Source: Fibrella forsythiae
Lineage (GTDB): Bacteria > Bacteroidota > Bacteroidia > Cytophagales > Spirosomataceae
Assembly (NCBI RefSeq): GCF_017353175.1
Contig: NZ_JAFMYW010000004.1
Span: 372,001-436,000, forward strand
Direction of reading: 5' to 3'
Length of the DNA stretch: 64,000 nucleotides
Below, in pieces: positions 24,810 through 33,467 of this stretch (positions are counted from its first letter, which is position 1; every line of letters starts with the position of its first letter). The notes beneath the pieces are model-generated. The model was given only the letters and a program-made list of their open reading frames with translations, made no database searches and was not told the DNA's origin. Position numbers and translations under genes: made by a program.

Positions 24810-25850
24810 CTAAAATGGCCGCTTAACGAGTTTCTGAATCTGCAAAAACAGGGTATAGATTCCGTTCAGCGCGGGTTTTGTCAGATTAGCCTGTGGGCTG
24901 CCCAATAAAAATGCAACGAGTTTAGTAAACGTAGACGGCGGATGAACCTTTTCGGAAACAATAGTCAATGCCCTATTAGCCTCTTCAGGTGTACATCCGC
25001 CTGTAAAGAAATCGATAAGGGCCGCTAACTCCCAGCGACGAGCCTGATAACTCCGCCACTCGGCCATCGTTTCCGGTATCAGATAACTCCGTAATATGGG
25101 CGAATCCTGAACCAGACCAAGATATTGGCCCGCATCAACGATATTCTTTATCAGCCTGTTACCCCCCAGTTTGCCATCCTTGGCTGTCCATATTCTGAAC
25201 TTACCGACGGGCTCGTCAACATACAAAACGTTTCCAGCTTCGTGTGCTTTGAGCAGTAACGCTACATCAAATCCGTAGGTGATATGGCCATCTAACACAT
25301 CGCGGCAGTGTAGGTACGTGTCGCGACGAATCATACCGCCCGGAATCCAGGCGAAAAAAGGCCGTGCCCGAACGAGTTCATTCAATGATTCGGCAGGTGT
25401 TCGCAGGGCCGTTGGCTTGCGGTTGTAATAAAATTTTATCTGGTTCAGATCACGAAAATCAACGCTGGCCAGTTCGCCATACGCCACTACGGCACTGTTG
25501 TCAGCCGGGAGGTTCGCAACCAGTGTTTCCACACAAGTTGGGTACAGGTAGTCGTCGGAGCAGAGGTACAGGATCCATCCGCCCCGAGCCTGATCGGCGG
25601 CAAATTGAAAATGCTCAACCATGGGTAAAAACCGGTCTGGCCGAACTACACGCAGGCGGGTGTCTGTCTGTGTAGCTAGCCAGGCGGGTGTTTCGTTGGT
25701 CGAGTGATTATCAGAAACCAGAATCTCAACGGAATCATAGGTTTGCGCCAATGCACTTGCCAATGCTTCCTGAAAGTAAGTCAGTTGCTGGTTGTACAGT
25801 GGAATGACAATACTGACTACTGGTTTACTCAATTCTTCTTCAACTCCCAT
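24810..25850 (-). CDS. Glycosyltransferase family 2
   Basis: A 346-residue GT2 enzyme with VSIVIPLYNQQLTYFQEALASALAQTYDSVEILVSDNHSTN at the N-terminus and WILYLCSDDYLYPTCVETL carrying the DxD-like SDD. The rest is helical and lacks membrane segments. It probably extends an oligosaccharide at the cytoplasmic face. The 140 bases upstream of the neighbouring GT4 and the bases after 25850 hold no further gene on this strand. Confidence 0.88.
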   Translation of the reverse strand: MGVEEELSKPVVSIVIPLYNQQLTYFQEALASALAQTYDSVEILVSDNHSTNETPAWLATQTDTRLRVVRPDRFLPMVEHFQFAADQARGGWILYLCSDDYLYPTCVETLVANLPADNSAVVAYGELASVDFRDLNQIKFYYNRKPTALRTPAESLNELVRARPFFAWIPGGMIRRDTYLHCRDVLDGHITYGFDVALLLKAHEAGNVLYVDEPVGKFRIWTAKDGKLGGNRLIKNIVDAGQYLGLVQDSPILRSYLIPETMAEWRSYQARRWELAALIDFFTGGCTPEEANRALTIVSEKVHPPSTFTKLVAFLLGSPQANLTKPALNGIYTLFLQIQKLVKRPF

Positions 25851-25895
25851 TCATTAGCAAGTATATGTACTTGTGCTTATAATTACCTGATCATT

Positions 25896-26204
25896 CGCAC
25901 CTATGTCGATTTGAATAATAATCGACAATACGACTCTGATACCGAATGCATAGGCTCGCCCATTATCCTGAACTACGAGATAAGAACCCACGCCCCACAG
26001 GCTTCTATTCAAAACGGCCTATGGTCAATGCAGGCTGTCTGGTCGTGTAACAGATTACCAACCAGCCTTGAATCGGCTTTGGTGAGGCACACGGTAACAA
26101 TACCGAATAGCTATGTCGCTCAGGCAAAGTCGGTTCTTTATCAGGCAGGTGGACTTCTAGTGGTTCCACCAACGGGAAAGCTCAAGCTCTACTCTATTCC
26201 TTAG
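25896..26204 (+). pseudogene. 3' remnant of a secreted protein with a G8-like repeat
   Basis: An open frame without a sensible start encodes TYVDLNNNRQYDSD (a calcium-loop-like stretch seen in surface proteins) and then GLWSMQAVWSCNRLPTSLES, HTVTIPNSYVAQAKSVLYQAGG and GKLKL. The second part parallels residues 75-137 of the LamG protein at 32391-33440 (GLWTDPTVWSCNQVPVYSDD, HVITIP). The N-terminal part and any signal peptide are missing, so this is best read as the tail of a decayed surface protein. Confidence 0.6.
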
Positions 26205-26220
26205 AAAGCCGTTTCTGTAC

Positions 26221-26676
26221 TCATAAACGGGGCGTTCTTTTTGCCTGGGCCAACGAGTTTGTGCCGCTGTTGTTATACGTTTCCGTATACGTAATTGCCG
26301 ATTCAGAAAAGGTTATACTGTCCCAATTAATCAGGCGGACTGACACAGAGCCTAATGTAAGCGCGACTTTTGTACGATCGTTACTTACAAAACTCCACAC
26401 AAAGCTGATTGAATTCCCCTGCCAGTTAGTAGTGCCCGTTCCATCTCAATTAAACTTGATAATAGCGTCATCGAAGCTAACCAAGTTAGTCGAACCGCCT
26501 CTTTTAGAGTAAGCGTTGGTATTATTCTGCAAATAGCGAATCTCATCCATTTGCCAGACTTTACCAGTCAGAATAGCCATCGGATCGGGGGTGGCATCAT
26601 TGGTTTTACAGGAGCTGATAAAGAGCAGCATCCCTGCAAAACAATGAATAAGAAGAGAAATCTTAAGCTGCTTGAT
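26221..26676 (-). pseudogene. Decayed lipoprotein gene, lost start and in-frame stop
   Basis: The frame from 26676 reads xKQLKISLLIHCFAGMLLFISSCK, a good lipoprotein signal with lipobox ISSC, but the first codon is ATC where an ATG would be expected. Translation continues through ILTGKVWQMDEIRYLQNN and FDDAIIKFN, meets TGA at 26446-26448, then resumes in the same frame with DGTGTTNWQGNSISF, SNDRTKVAL and FSESAITYTETYNN to a stop at 26221. The pattern resembles small lipocalin-like lipoproteins of Bacteroidota. A short product could start at ATG 26631. A sequencing error at 26446 is possible. Confidence 0.65.
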
Positions 26677-26747
26677 AGCATAGCTCTATTCCAGTGAGAC
26701 GCTTACAGGAGCTTCCGGACAGGTTTACAACCAGGCAAGTTCGTTCA

Positions 26748-27488
26748 TTATTTCACCCGCTTCAGGTACCCTTCTGGTGCTACAGAGATCAGCAGTTTAT
26801 TGTCGATGCTGTGATCGATTTCGAAGTTATCGTTCGTTTTCAGGTATTCCCAAACGGCAGTCTTGGGGTTATTACCCACATCCCAGGGGCGTTCGTAGGC
26901 ACCTTTAGGCATGTCTTCAACGATCGTGTCGAACACAACGCAGTAGGAGCCAACCGTCACGAAAGGCGCGTAAAGTTCGAGTTCGCGCAAGACGTGGTCG
27001 TGCGTGTGGTTTGAATCGAGGCAGACCATGATCGTCTCTTTGCCTTCGGCACGGCGGGCTACTTCTGCCACCAATTCTTCATCAATCGCTGACCCCTGAA
27101 TCATCTGAATGCGCTTGAACATCGGGTGCGCTTCAATCTCGCGGCGGTTATGCTCCCGGATATCAATGTCAATCCCGATCACTTCGCCTTTGCCGATGAG
27201 TTCCATCAGCGAGGCGTAGTAAATCAGCGAACCACCGTGGGCAATCCCCGTTTCGATGATCAGGTCGGGTTTAATGTCCCAGATCAGTTCCTGCATGGCA
27301 ATCATATCCTGCGGATACTGAATAATGGGGCGACCCATCCAGGAGAAGTTGTACGAATACTTATCGCGATTCGACGTGACGTTGAACGCGGCGGCAGCTT
27401 CGCGCAAATCACTTGGTTGGGCATAAGTGGCTACGCGCTCGGCACGTTCCTGCTTAAATTCCTCGACGGGGTTGGCTGTTGAAGTCAT
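26748..27488 (-). CDS. Cephalosporin hydroxylase (CmcI)-like / rhamnosyl O-methyltransferase family protein
   Basis: A 246-residue protein with a Rossmann-type SAM-binding stretch DLIIETGIAHGGSLIYYASLM (about 72-92), IDIDIREHNRREIEAHP, IQGSAID and VCLDSNHTHDHVLRELELY. This is the CmcI/rhamnosyl O-methyltransferase family, seen in sugar-modifying gene clusters, where members methylate hydroxyls of 6-deoxy sugars. It is last in the CDP-sugar operon; its start overlaps the upstream reductase stop (ATGA at 27485-27488). It could O-methylate the sugar made by the operon, before or after transfer. Confidence 0.85.
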   Translation of the reverse strand: MTSTANPVEEFKQERAERVATYAQPSDLREAAAAFNVTSNRDKYSYNFSWMGRPIIQYPQDMIAMQELIWDIKPDLIIETGIAHGGSLIYYASLMELIGKGEVIGIDIDIREHNRREIEAHPMFKRIQMIQGSAIDEELVAEVARRAEGKETIMVCLDSNHTHDHVLRELELYAPFVTVGSYCVVFDTIVEDMPKGAYERPWDVGNNPKTAVWEYLKTNDNFEIDHSIDNKLLISVAPEGYLKRVK

Positions 27489-28336
27489 TGGGTTATGATT
27501 GATTGTAGTTTTTGAGCATCGCCCCAGAACGCCATGGGTTCGTAATCGGGGTATGGGTAATGGCCTAAATTTAAGGTAATACGAGCATTGAGCCGTTGAA
27601 TATGCTCTTCGACCAATCGACGCACCGAAATGGGTTGGCCGCTGCAGCAATTGATAATACCCGTAATGCGGTTCTGCTCCAGAATCTGACTCAGGTACGT
27701 TGCTACTGCTTCAATAGGCAGATAATCACGCAATTGCTCACCGCCCGACATGTTGAATACCGGCTCGCCCGCCGCCACCGCCCGCTCCAGCAAAGGCAGA
27801 ATCGAGTTTGGACTTTGACCGGGGCCATACATATAAAACAGTCGTGCCCATTTTAGCGTAAATGTCTGTTCAGCCTGCAACACACCCAGAAATCGCCAGA
27901 GCGAATACTTGGCCAGTCCATACGGGTTGGCTGGGTACGTTGTTAACTCTTCGGATAAACAACCACTTTGCATTCCGTACTCAAAACACGTGCCAGTAAC
28001 CGTTAGATCGCGCAGTCCATTGGTAATCAGATTTTTAAGAAATAGGTAGTGGGGAAACAGGTTCTGATCGAGGTGAAACGACGACTTATAATTCGGTAAC
28101 CCCTGCCAGGCTAGGTGCATCAGCGCGTCGGGCTGACCGAAGTAGTCGTACAGGTTCTGCTCATCACCAGCCAACGACAGTACGTACGGCACAACAGTTA
28201 CCTGATCAGCCCAATCGAACTGAACCAGCTTGTCGGGCTTCGTTGCTGAGGTCGTAATGCGATGCCCGCGCGCGAGCAATGCCCGCACCACGTGCTGCCC
28301 CACAAACCCCGATGCGCCGGTGACGAGAATATGCAT
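27485..28336 (-). CDS. NAD-dependent epimerase/dehydratase family sugar reductase
   Basis: A 283-residue short-chain dehydrogenase of the extended type: ILVTGASGFVGQHVVRALLARGH binds NAD(P), VTGTCFEYG holds the third catalytic position and NPYGLAKYSLW has YxxxK. Members near CDP-sugar genes act as 4-ketoreductases or epimerases. It follows the C-methyltransferase gene and precedes the CmcI-like gene with a 4-base overlap. It probably reduces the 4-keto group at the end of the nucleotide-sugar pathway; stereochemistry cannot be read. Confidence 0.85.
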   Translation of the reverse strand: MHILVTGASGFVGQHVVRALLARGHRITTSATKPDKLVQFDWADQVTVVPYVLSLAGDEQNLYDYFGQPDALMHLAWQGLPNYKSSFHLDQNLFPHYLFLKNLITNGLRDLTVTGTCFEYGMQSGCLSEELTTYPANPYGLAKYSLWRFLGVLQAEQTFTLKWARLFYMYGPGQSPNSILPLLERAVAAGEPVFNMSGGEQLRDYLPIEAVATYLSQILEQNRITGIINCCSGQPISVRRLVEEHIQRLNARITLNLGHYPYPDYEPMAFWGDAQKLQSIITQ

Positions 28337-28368
28337 GCAAAAATAGTTTACCGTTTACTATTTGCTGT

Positions 28369-29595
28369 TTACAAAACCTTTACTTCTGGAATAGGTACGA
28401 CAAACTGGCCACCCCATTCGTTGATGTAGCTGAGCTGTTTGGTGATTTCGTCACGGAGGTTCCAGGGGAGGATCAGTACAAAATCGGGTTTCCGGGCTTT
28501 CAGGGTGGCTTCATCGACAACCGAGATGTGGCTGGCAGGGAGAAACTTGTTCTGTTTGGCCGGGTTAGCATCCACTACAAACTCGATCAGGTCGCTTTTA
28601 ACGCCGCAGTAGTTCAGCAACGTGTTGCCTTTCGCCGCTGCGCCGTAGGCCGCTACTGACTTACCCGACCGCTTCTGCTTCGTCAGGAAATCAAGGAGGT
28701 CGAGTTTTACGGTCAGGGCACGTTGCTGGAAACCTTCGTAATACGCCATGGTGGTCAGGCCCGTTTCGACTTCTTTCCGGAGCATGGCCGCTACATTAGG
28801 CGAGATCGCTTTGCTCTGGTCGGCCTCATGTTTGGCGTATATCCGCAGCGAACCGCCATGGGTGGGCAGTTCATCGACATCGAACATAACCAGCCCCTGC
28901 GCTGCAAAAATCTGGCTGACGGTGGTGAACGACAGGTACGAGAAATGTTCGTGGTAGATGGTATCGAACTGGTTGTTTTCGACCAGTTGCAGCAGGTGCG
29001 GAAACTCCATCGTGACCACACCCTCAGGATTGAGCAGTATGCTCATGCCCTTCACAAAGTCAACGATGTCGGGTACGTGGGCCAGCACATTATTGCCCAG
29101 CAGCAGATCGGCCCCGGTTCCCTGACTTGTTAATTCAGTAGCCAGTTCGGTACCGAAAAAGCGGGTAATGGTCGTCACGCCTTTTTCGATGGCCACAGCA
29201 GCGGTATTGGCCGTTGGCTCGATACCCAGCACCGGAATGTCTTTTGCTACGAAGTACTGCAGCAGGTAACCGTCATTAGATGCTACTTCCACCACCAGCG
29301 ATTTCTCATTCAGCCCAAACCGTTCGGTCATGGCCTCGACGTACCGTTTCGAATGCGCCAGCCAGCTGGTAGAGAACGACGAGAAATAGACGTAATCACT
29401 GTCGAAAATAGCGTCCGATTTCTTGTACTCGTCGACCTGAACCAGAAAGCAGGTTGGGCAGGTGAAGACCTTCAGCGGATAAAACGTCTCGGGTTCATTC
29501 AGTTGCTCGGCCGTCAGAAACGAGTTGGAGGCCGGAGAATTGAACAGATCAATAAAGACGTGTTCAAGCGGGGTATGGCAGAATCGACAGTTCAT
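28369..29595 (-). CDS. SAM-dependent sugar C-methyltransferase (Methyltransf_13/14 type)
   Basis: A 408-residue protein with an N-terminal zinc-binding part (C3, C6, C46, C49), a SAM domain with VVEVASNDGYLLQYFVAKD (about 100-118) and a C-terminal Rossmann-like domain with KSVAAYGAAAKGNTLLN. This three-part build is that of NDP-hexose C-3 methyltransferases such as TylC3 and TcaB9. Those act on 4-keto-6-deoxy sugars, exactly the product of the adjacent RfbF/RfbG pair. It therefore points to a branched, 3-C-methyl sugar. Confidence 0.9.
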   Translation of the reverse strand: MNCRFCHTPLEHVFIDLFNSPASNSFLTAEQLNEPETFYPLKVFTCPTCFLVQVDEYKKSDAIFDSDYVYFSSFSTSWLAHSKRYVEAMTERFGLNEKSLVVEVASNDGYLLQYFVAKDIPVLGIEPTANTAAVAIEKGVTTITRFFGTELATELTSQGTGADLLLGNNVLAHVPDIVDFVKGMSILLNPEGVVTMEFPHLLQLVENNQFDTIYHEHFSYLSFTTVSQIFAAQGLVMFDVDELPTHGGSLRIYAKHEADQSKAISPNVAAMLRKEVETGLTTMAYYEGFQQRALTVKLDLLDFLTKQKRSGKSVAAYGAAAKGNTLLNYCGVKSDLIEFVVDANPAKQNKFLPASHISVVDEATLKARKPDFVLILPWNLRDEITKQLSYINEWGGQFVVPIPEVKVL

Positions 29596-29604
29596 TTTTC
29601 AATT

Positions 29605-29680
29605 AAGAATGAAGAATTAAGAATGAAGAATAACCGCGCTACTTTTTAGCCTTGATCTTTCATTCTCAATTCTTCATTGA
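29605..29680. repeat. AAGAATGAAGAATT inverted repeat at the 3' end of the epimerase gene
   Basis: The left arm (about 29605-29631) holds two tandem units AAGAATGAAGAATT; the right arm 29659-29680 is the reverse complement, with small mismatches. The right arm lies inside the end of the rfbC-like gene and encodes its last residues (NEELRM). It stands between two minus-strand genes. Confidence 0.7.
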
Positions 29681-30200
29681 GTAAAGCGAACCCCAAATCT
29701 CGTTCTGATATATCAGCTACGGGCAGGGGCCAGTTTATGGTTAGTTTCGGATCATTGTAGCGAACGCCACTCTCATATTCGGGGGCGTAGGCTGTACTGT
29801 GGCAATAGACCAGTTCGCAGTTGGGTTCGAGGGTCTGAAAACCGTGAGCGCATCCTTCAGGAATGTACAGCATCTGCTGATTCACGGCCGATAACTCGGC
29901 GCCAAACCACTGCCAGCGCGTGGGCGAATCGGGCCGGAGATCGACCAGCACATCGAACACGCGACCGGCCACGCAGCGAACCAGCTTCACTTCAGCCGCA
30001 GGTACGTTCTGGAAATGCATACCACGGATGCTTCCCGTAGTAGTGGTCATGGAGTGATTCATCTGTATCCAATCGGCGCAAAGGCCATGGGCCAGAAAGG
30101 CATCCCGGTCGAAGGTACGCATGAACCAGCCCCGATGATCGCCACGGGGGGCGGGCGTGATCAGGTACGCCCCGGCGATGGGTGTTTCGGTGAACGTCAT
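29646..30200 (-). CDS. rfbC: dTDP-4-dehydrorhamnose 3,5-epimerase family protein
   Basis: A 184-residue cupin of the RmlC family with GSIRGMHFQ (catalytic His62), LVDLRPDSPT and LYIPEGCAHGFQTLEP, and Tyr132 in ELVYCH at the usual catalytic tyrosine position. In a CDP-sugar operon it probably epimerises CDP-4-keto-6-deoxy-glucose at C3 and/or C5 rather than acting on the dTDP form. The last residues, NEELRMKDQG, come from the AAGAATGAAGAATT repeat and are not part of the family fold. Its start overlaps the rfbG stop by 4 bases. The symbol reflects family, not substrate. Confidence 0.88.
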   Translation of the reverse strand: MTFTETPIAGAYLITPAPRGDHRGWFMRTFDRDAFLAHGLCADWIQMNHSMTTTTGSIRGMHFQNVPAAEVKLVRCVAGRVFDVLVDLRPDSPTRWQWFGAELSAVNQQMLYIPEGCAHGFQTLEPNCELVYCHSTAYAPEYESGVRYNDPKLTINWPLPVADISERDLGFALLNEELRMKDQG

Positions 30201-31288
30201 ACAGCCCAGGGTTGATTAGCAGCTTCGGCCTGCGCCGTGTACGCCCGCAGATCGGCATCGGTATGCACGGCTCCGTTCTGGTAATAATCGCGGTACCAGG
30301 CGATGGTGCGCTGAATAGCCGTTTCGGTGTTCCAGACGGGTGTCCAGCCCAGTTTGTGCTGGGCTTTGGTGCAGTCAAGCGATAACAGGTGCGCTTCATG
30401 CGGATTAGCGGCCGATGGATGCTCGTGGCACCGAATAGCCGACCATTCGGCGCGGGCGTAGGCAATTACATCACGAACCGGCAATACGTCGGTGGGTGCG
30501 GGGCCAAAATTCCAACCCTCAGCGGCAGGTACGTTGCCTTCCAGGAGTTTCTGCCCAACCAGCAAATAGCCCGACAATGGCTCCAGCACGTGTTGCCACG
30601 GGCGAACCGCCAGCGGATTCCGAATCTCAATTGGTTGATCGTTGCCCTGGGTACTCCGAATCAGATCGGGGATGAGCCGATCTACCGCCCAATCGCCGCC
30701 GCCAATCACGTTGCCCGCCCGTACGCTAGCCACCAATACCTGATGCGACCGGCCGTACTGCGCCGGGTTGAAAAACGAGTTACGATAGCTGGCCGTTATC
30801 AGTTCAGCCGCCCCTTTCGACACGCTGTATGGATCGAAACCACCCATCGGATCCGTCTCGCGCAGTGGCCGACCGTCTTCCGGGTTTTCGTAACACTTAT
30901 CGCTGGTCACAATCACAACGGCCCGTACTGAAGGCGTTTGTCGCACGGCTTCCAGCAGTCGGGCGGTACCCAGGACGTTGGTTTCCAGCGTTTCCAGCGG
31001 TGTTTGGTACGATTCGCGCACCAGCGGCTGAGCGGCCATATGAATGACAATATCGGGCTGTGCGGTCTGCATGGCCTTTATCAGCTCAGGTACGTTGTTC
31101 AGATCAGCCAGCGTTTCGGCATTGTCCAACGCCAACAGCGCATGGTGACTGGGCACCGTGGGCGCAGGCAGCGAGTAACCAATTACGTTGGCCCCCAGCT
31201 GCTTCAGCCAATACGCCAGCCACGACCCTTTAAAGCCGGTATGCCCCGTCAGAAAAACGGTTTTATGTCGGTATATATCGTTGAACAC
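30197..31288 (-). CDS. rfbG: CDP-glucose 4,6-dehydratase
   Basis: RfbG converts CDP-glucose to CDP-4-keto-6-deoxy-glucose. The 363-residue protein has the NAD-binding TGHTGFKGSWLAYWL (about 14-28), IVTSDKCYENPEDG and DPYSVSKGAAEL with YxxxK, and DYxR-like later parts with RAGNVIGGGDWAVDRLIPD, all diagnostic of this enzyme rather than dTDP-glucose dehydratase. The start codon is GTG (31288). A hairpin separates it from rfbF by 100 bases, but both are on one strand and act in sequence. Confidence 0.93.
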   Translation of the reverse strand: MFNDIYRHKTVFLTGHTGFKGSWLAYWLKQLGANVIGYSLPAPTVPSHHALLALDNAETLADLNNVPELIKAMQTAQPDIVIHMAAQPLVRESYQTPLETLETNVLGTARLLEAVRQTPSVRAVVIVTSDKCYENPEDGRPLRETDPMGGFDPYSVSKGAAELITASYRNSFFNPAQYGRSHQVLVASVRAGNVIGGGDWAVDRLIPDLIRSTQGNDQPIEIRNPLAVRPWQHVLEPLSGYLLVGQKLLEGNVPAAEGWNFGPAPTDVLPVRDVIAYARAEWSAIRCHEHPSAANPHEAHLLSLDCTKAQHKLGWTPVWNTETAIQRTIAWYRDYYQNGAVHTDADLRAYTAQAEAANQPWAV

Positions 31289-31300
31289 AGTCTGTTTGCT

Positions 31301-31384
31301 GTTTGCTGTTTACTGTCTACTGTTGCACTGCTTAGGCAAGTTGCGTTGATCAGGCAAAGCAACAGTGAACAGCAAACAGTAAAC
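31301..31384. repeat. Intergenic inverted repeat, GTTTGCTGTTTACTG arms and GTTGC apex
   Basis: Arms 31301-31331 and 31354-31384 match in 25 of 31 positions; most mismatches are transitions. The apex carries CTGTTGC and GCAACAG. It lies between rfbF and rfbG, close to the GTG start of rfbG, and may modulate readthrough inside the operon. Confidence 0.75.
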
Positions 31385-31390
31385 TCTTTT

Positions 31391-32161
31391 TTACCACACT
31401 TTCCACTCCGCCTGACCGTTGGTCCAGGCTGTTTCGAGTTCCAGTTTGTCGCGCAGGGTGTCCATCGGCTTCCAGAAACCGTCGTGGCGGAAAGCCATCA
31501 TCTCGCCCTGAGCAGCCAGCGTTTCCATAGGGTAACGCTCCCAGGTGGTATCGTCGCCTTCGATGAGGTCGATTACGGAGGGGTCGCAAACAAAGAAACC
31601 GCCGTTGATCCAGGCACCATCGCCTTTGGGTTTTTCCAAAAACGACCGAACGCCATCGGTATCGTTTACGTCAAGGGCGCCAAATCGGGCCGAAGGCTGC
31701 ACCGCCGTGAGGCTGCATTTCTTCCCGTGCGCCTGGTGAAAACTGACAAGTTTCGTGATATCAACGTCGCCAACGCCGTCACCATACGTTAGCATAAACG
31801 GCTCGTTACCAATATGGTGACGTACCCGACGAAGGCGTCCACCGGTCATGCTGGTCAATCCTGTATCGACCAGGGTCACTTTCCAGGGTTCGGCCTGCGA
31901 GGTATGTACATCGATCGAGTTGGTGCTCAGATCAATCGTTACGTCAGACTGGTGGAGGAAGTAGTTCGCGAAGAATTCTTTGATGATATACCCTTTATAG
32001 CCCAGACAAACGATGAACTCGTTGTAGCCGTGGGCCGAATATATTTTCATGATGTGCCAAAGAATCGGCATACCGCCGATTTCGACCATCGGTTTGGGCT
32101 TTACGACCGTTTCCTCGCTGAGACGAGTACCGAGGCCGCCGGCCAGAATCACAACTTTCAT
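31391..32161 (-). CDS. rfbF: Glucose-1-phosphate cytidylyltransferase
   Basis: RfbF makes CDP-glucose from glucose 1-phosphate and CTP, the entry step of CDP-3,6-dideoxy and related sugars. The 256-residue protein starts [18 protein letters not shown] with the nucleotidyl transfer motif, followed by [24 protein letters not shown] and [18 protein letters not shown]. Length is typical. ATG 32161 is chosen over 32200. It is the first gene of the minus-strand sugar operon that ends at 26748. Confidence 0.95.
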   Translation of the reverse strand: MKVVILAGGLGTRLSEETVVKPKPMVEIGGMPILWHIMKIYSAHGYNEFIVCLGYKGYIIKEFFANYFLHQSDVTIDLSTNSIDVHTSQAEPWKVTLVDTGLTSMTGGRLRRVRHHIGNEPFMLTYGDGVGDVDITKLVSFHQAHGKKCSLTAVQPSARFGALDVNDTDGVRSFLEKPKGDGAWINGGFFVCDPSVIDLIEGDDTTWERYPMETLAAQGEMMAFRHDGFWKPMDTLRDKLELETAWTNGQAEWKVW

Positions 32162-32390
32162 GGGTGCGTGGGCTACTACGCTATGGGTTAGATCAGGCAA
32201 GTTAGGGCAACGTACCTGATGATTAATAGGCCCGCCCCAATTTTCGTGCCAGCATACTAAAACTTACGTGAAACAGTTCGGTTCGATATGCCCCTTGGAG
32301 AGCCTGAAGCCAATTAATAATACATGTTCAAATTAGCATATTATTATTAATTATAAGTTTACACTTCTCTGTTCAAGACCAGCCTTATTC

Positions 32391-33440
32391 ATGACGTCAT
32401 CGTTCTACGTACACGCTTCGTTTTTTAAACGCGCTGCGGTCGTAGTGGGTTTTCTCTTATCTATTAGCTACACAACGGCATATACTTTTTCATCTACCCC
32501 GGAACATTACACCAATCTACTGGTAAACAGTGCCTTAACAGAAAATCTATCACTTTCGCCACCACTGGTCCCCCGGGTTGATACGCCTCCTGCCTGCCTT
32601 AGCGTGGTATCGACCAGAACCGGTTTATGGACAGACCCAACTGTATGGTCTTGTAACCAGGTACCCGTATACAGCGATGATGTAAAAATCCTGGCTGGTC
32701 ATGTCATTACCATTCCTATCGGCACAATAGCTAGAGCAAACCGCGTGAAAGAAGAAGGTGTATTAGTATTTGCTTCGTCCAGCTCGACCTTACGATTAGG
32801 TACTGCACTTACAGATGGTCTGATTGCTCACTATCCATTCAATGGTAATGCGAACGATGCAAGTGGCAATGGCCATAATGGTACCGTTAGCGGAGCAACG
32901 CTTACTACAGATCGCTTCGGTACCCCTAACAAGGCTTACAGCTTTGACGGTATAAATGATAAAATAGACATATATACACTGGTTAACTTTGCAAACTCCG
33001 TTGACAGTGAATTCTCGTTGAGTGCCTGGTTTAAACCAGATGTAAATTACAACGAATCAACTATCAGGAACTCAATTCTCTCCGTACCTGAAGGAATGTT
33101 CCAGCTTTATTATGAGCAAGGAAGAGTATTTCTGGAGATATGGGCACAGCCCCACTATGTCAATTTTTACTCTGTACCAATCAACTTCACCACAACGGCC
33201 TGGAATCATGTTGCTTGTAGCGTAAAAGCAGGTTCACCTGTAAAACTATATATCAATGGTCAAGGCTATGTATTAGGAAATGCCCCTACGTACATGGATA
33301 AGTATAACGGTGTTAGAACACAGATTGGCTATGAGCCAAATTATGGTTTTTTCATGACTGGCAAGCTTGATGATATCCGTATTTACAACCGTCAACTTAG
33401 CCCTGCAGAGGTGCAGGCGCTAAAGGCCTTAACCAATTAG
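32391..33440 (+). CDS. Secreted LamG-domain protein
   Basis: A 349-residue exported protein. A signal peptide covers about the first 30 residues (FFKRAAVVVGFLLSISYTTAYTF). Residues 75-137 form a G8-like repeat (GLWTDPTVWSCNQVP, GHVITIP). Residues 143-345 are a concanavalin A-like LamG_3 domain: GLIAHYPFNGNANDASGNGH, FSLSAWFKPD, WNHVACSVKAG, KLYINGQ and GKLDDIRIYNRQLSPAEVQAL. Such modules bind carbohydrate or other surfaces. No T9SS C-terminal domain is visible. The 230-base upstream gap is AT-rich, unlike its surroundings. Confidence 0.85.
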   Translation: MTSSFYVHASFFKRAAVVVGFLLSISYTTAYTFSSTPEHYTNLLVNSALTENLSLSPPLVPRVDTPPACLSVVSTRTGLWTDPTVWSCNQVPVYSDDVKILAGHVITIPIGTIARANRVKEEGVLVFASSSSTLRLGTALTDGLIAHYPFNGNANDASGNGHNGTVSGATLTTDRFGTPNKAYSFDGINDKIDIYTLVNFANSVDSEFSLSAWFKPDVNYNESTIRNSILSVPEGMFQLYYEQGRVFLEIWAQPHYVNFYSVPINFTTTAWNHVACSVKAGSPVKLYINGQGYVLGNAPTYMDKYNGVRTQIGYEPNYGFFMTGKLDDIRIYNRQLSPAEVQALKALTN

Positions 33441-33467
33441 CGTCTGTACTTCTGCTGATTCCCTCCC

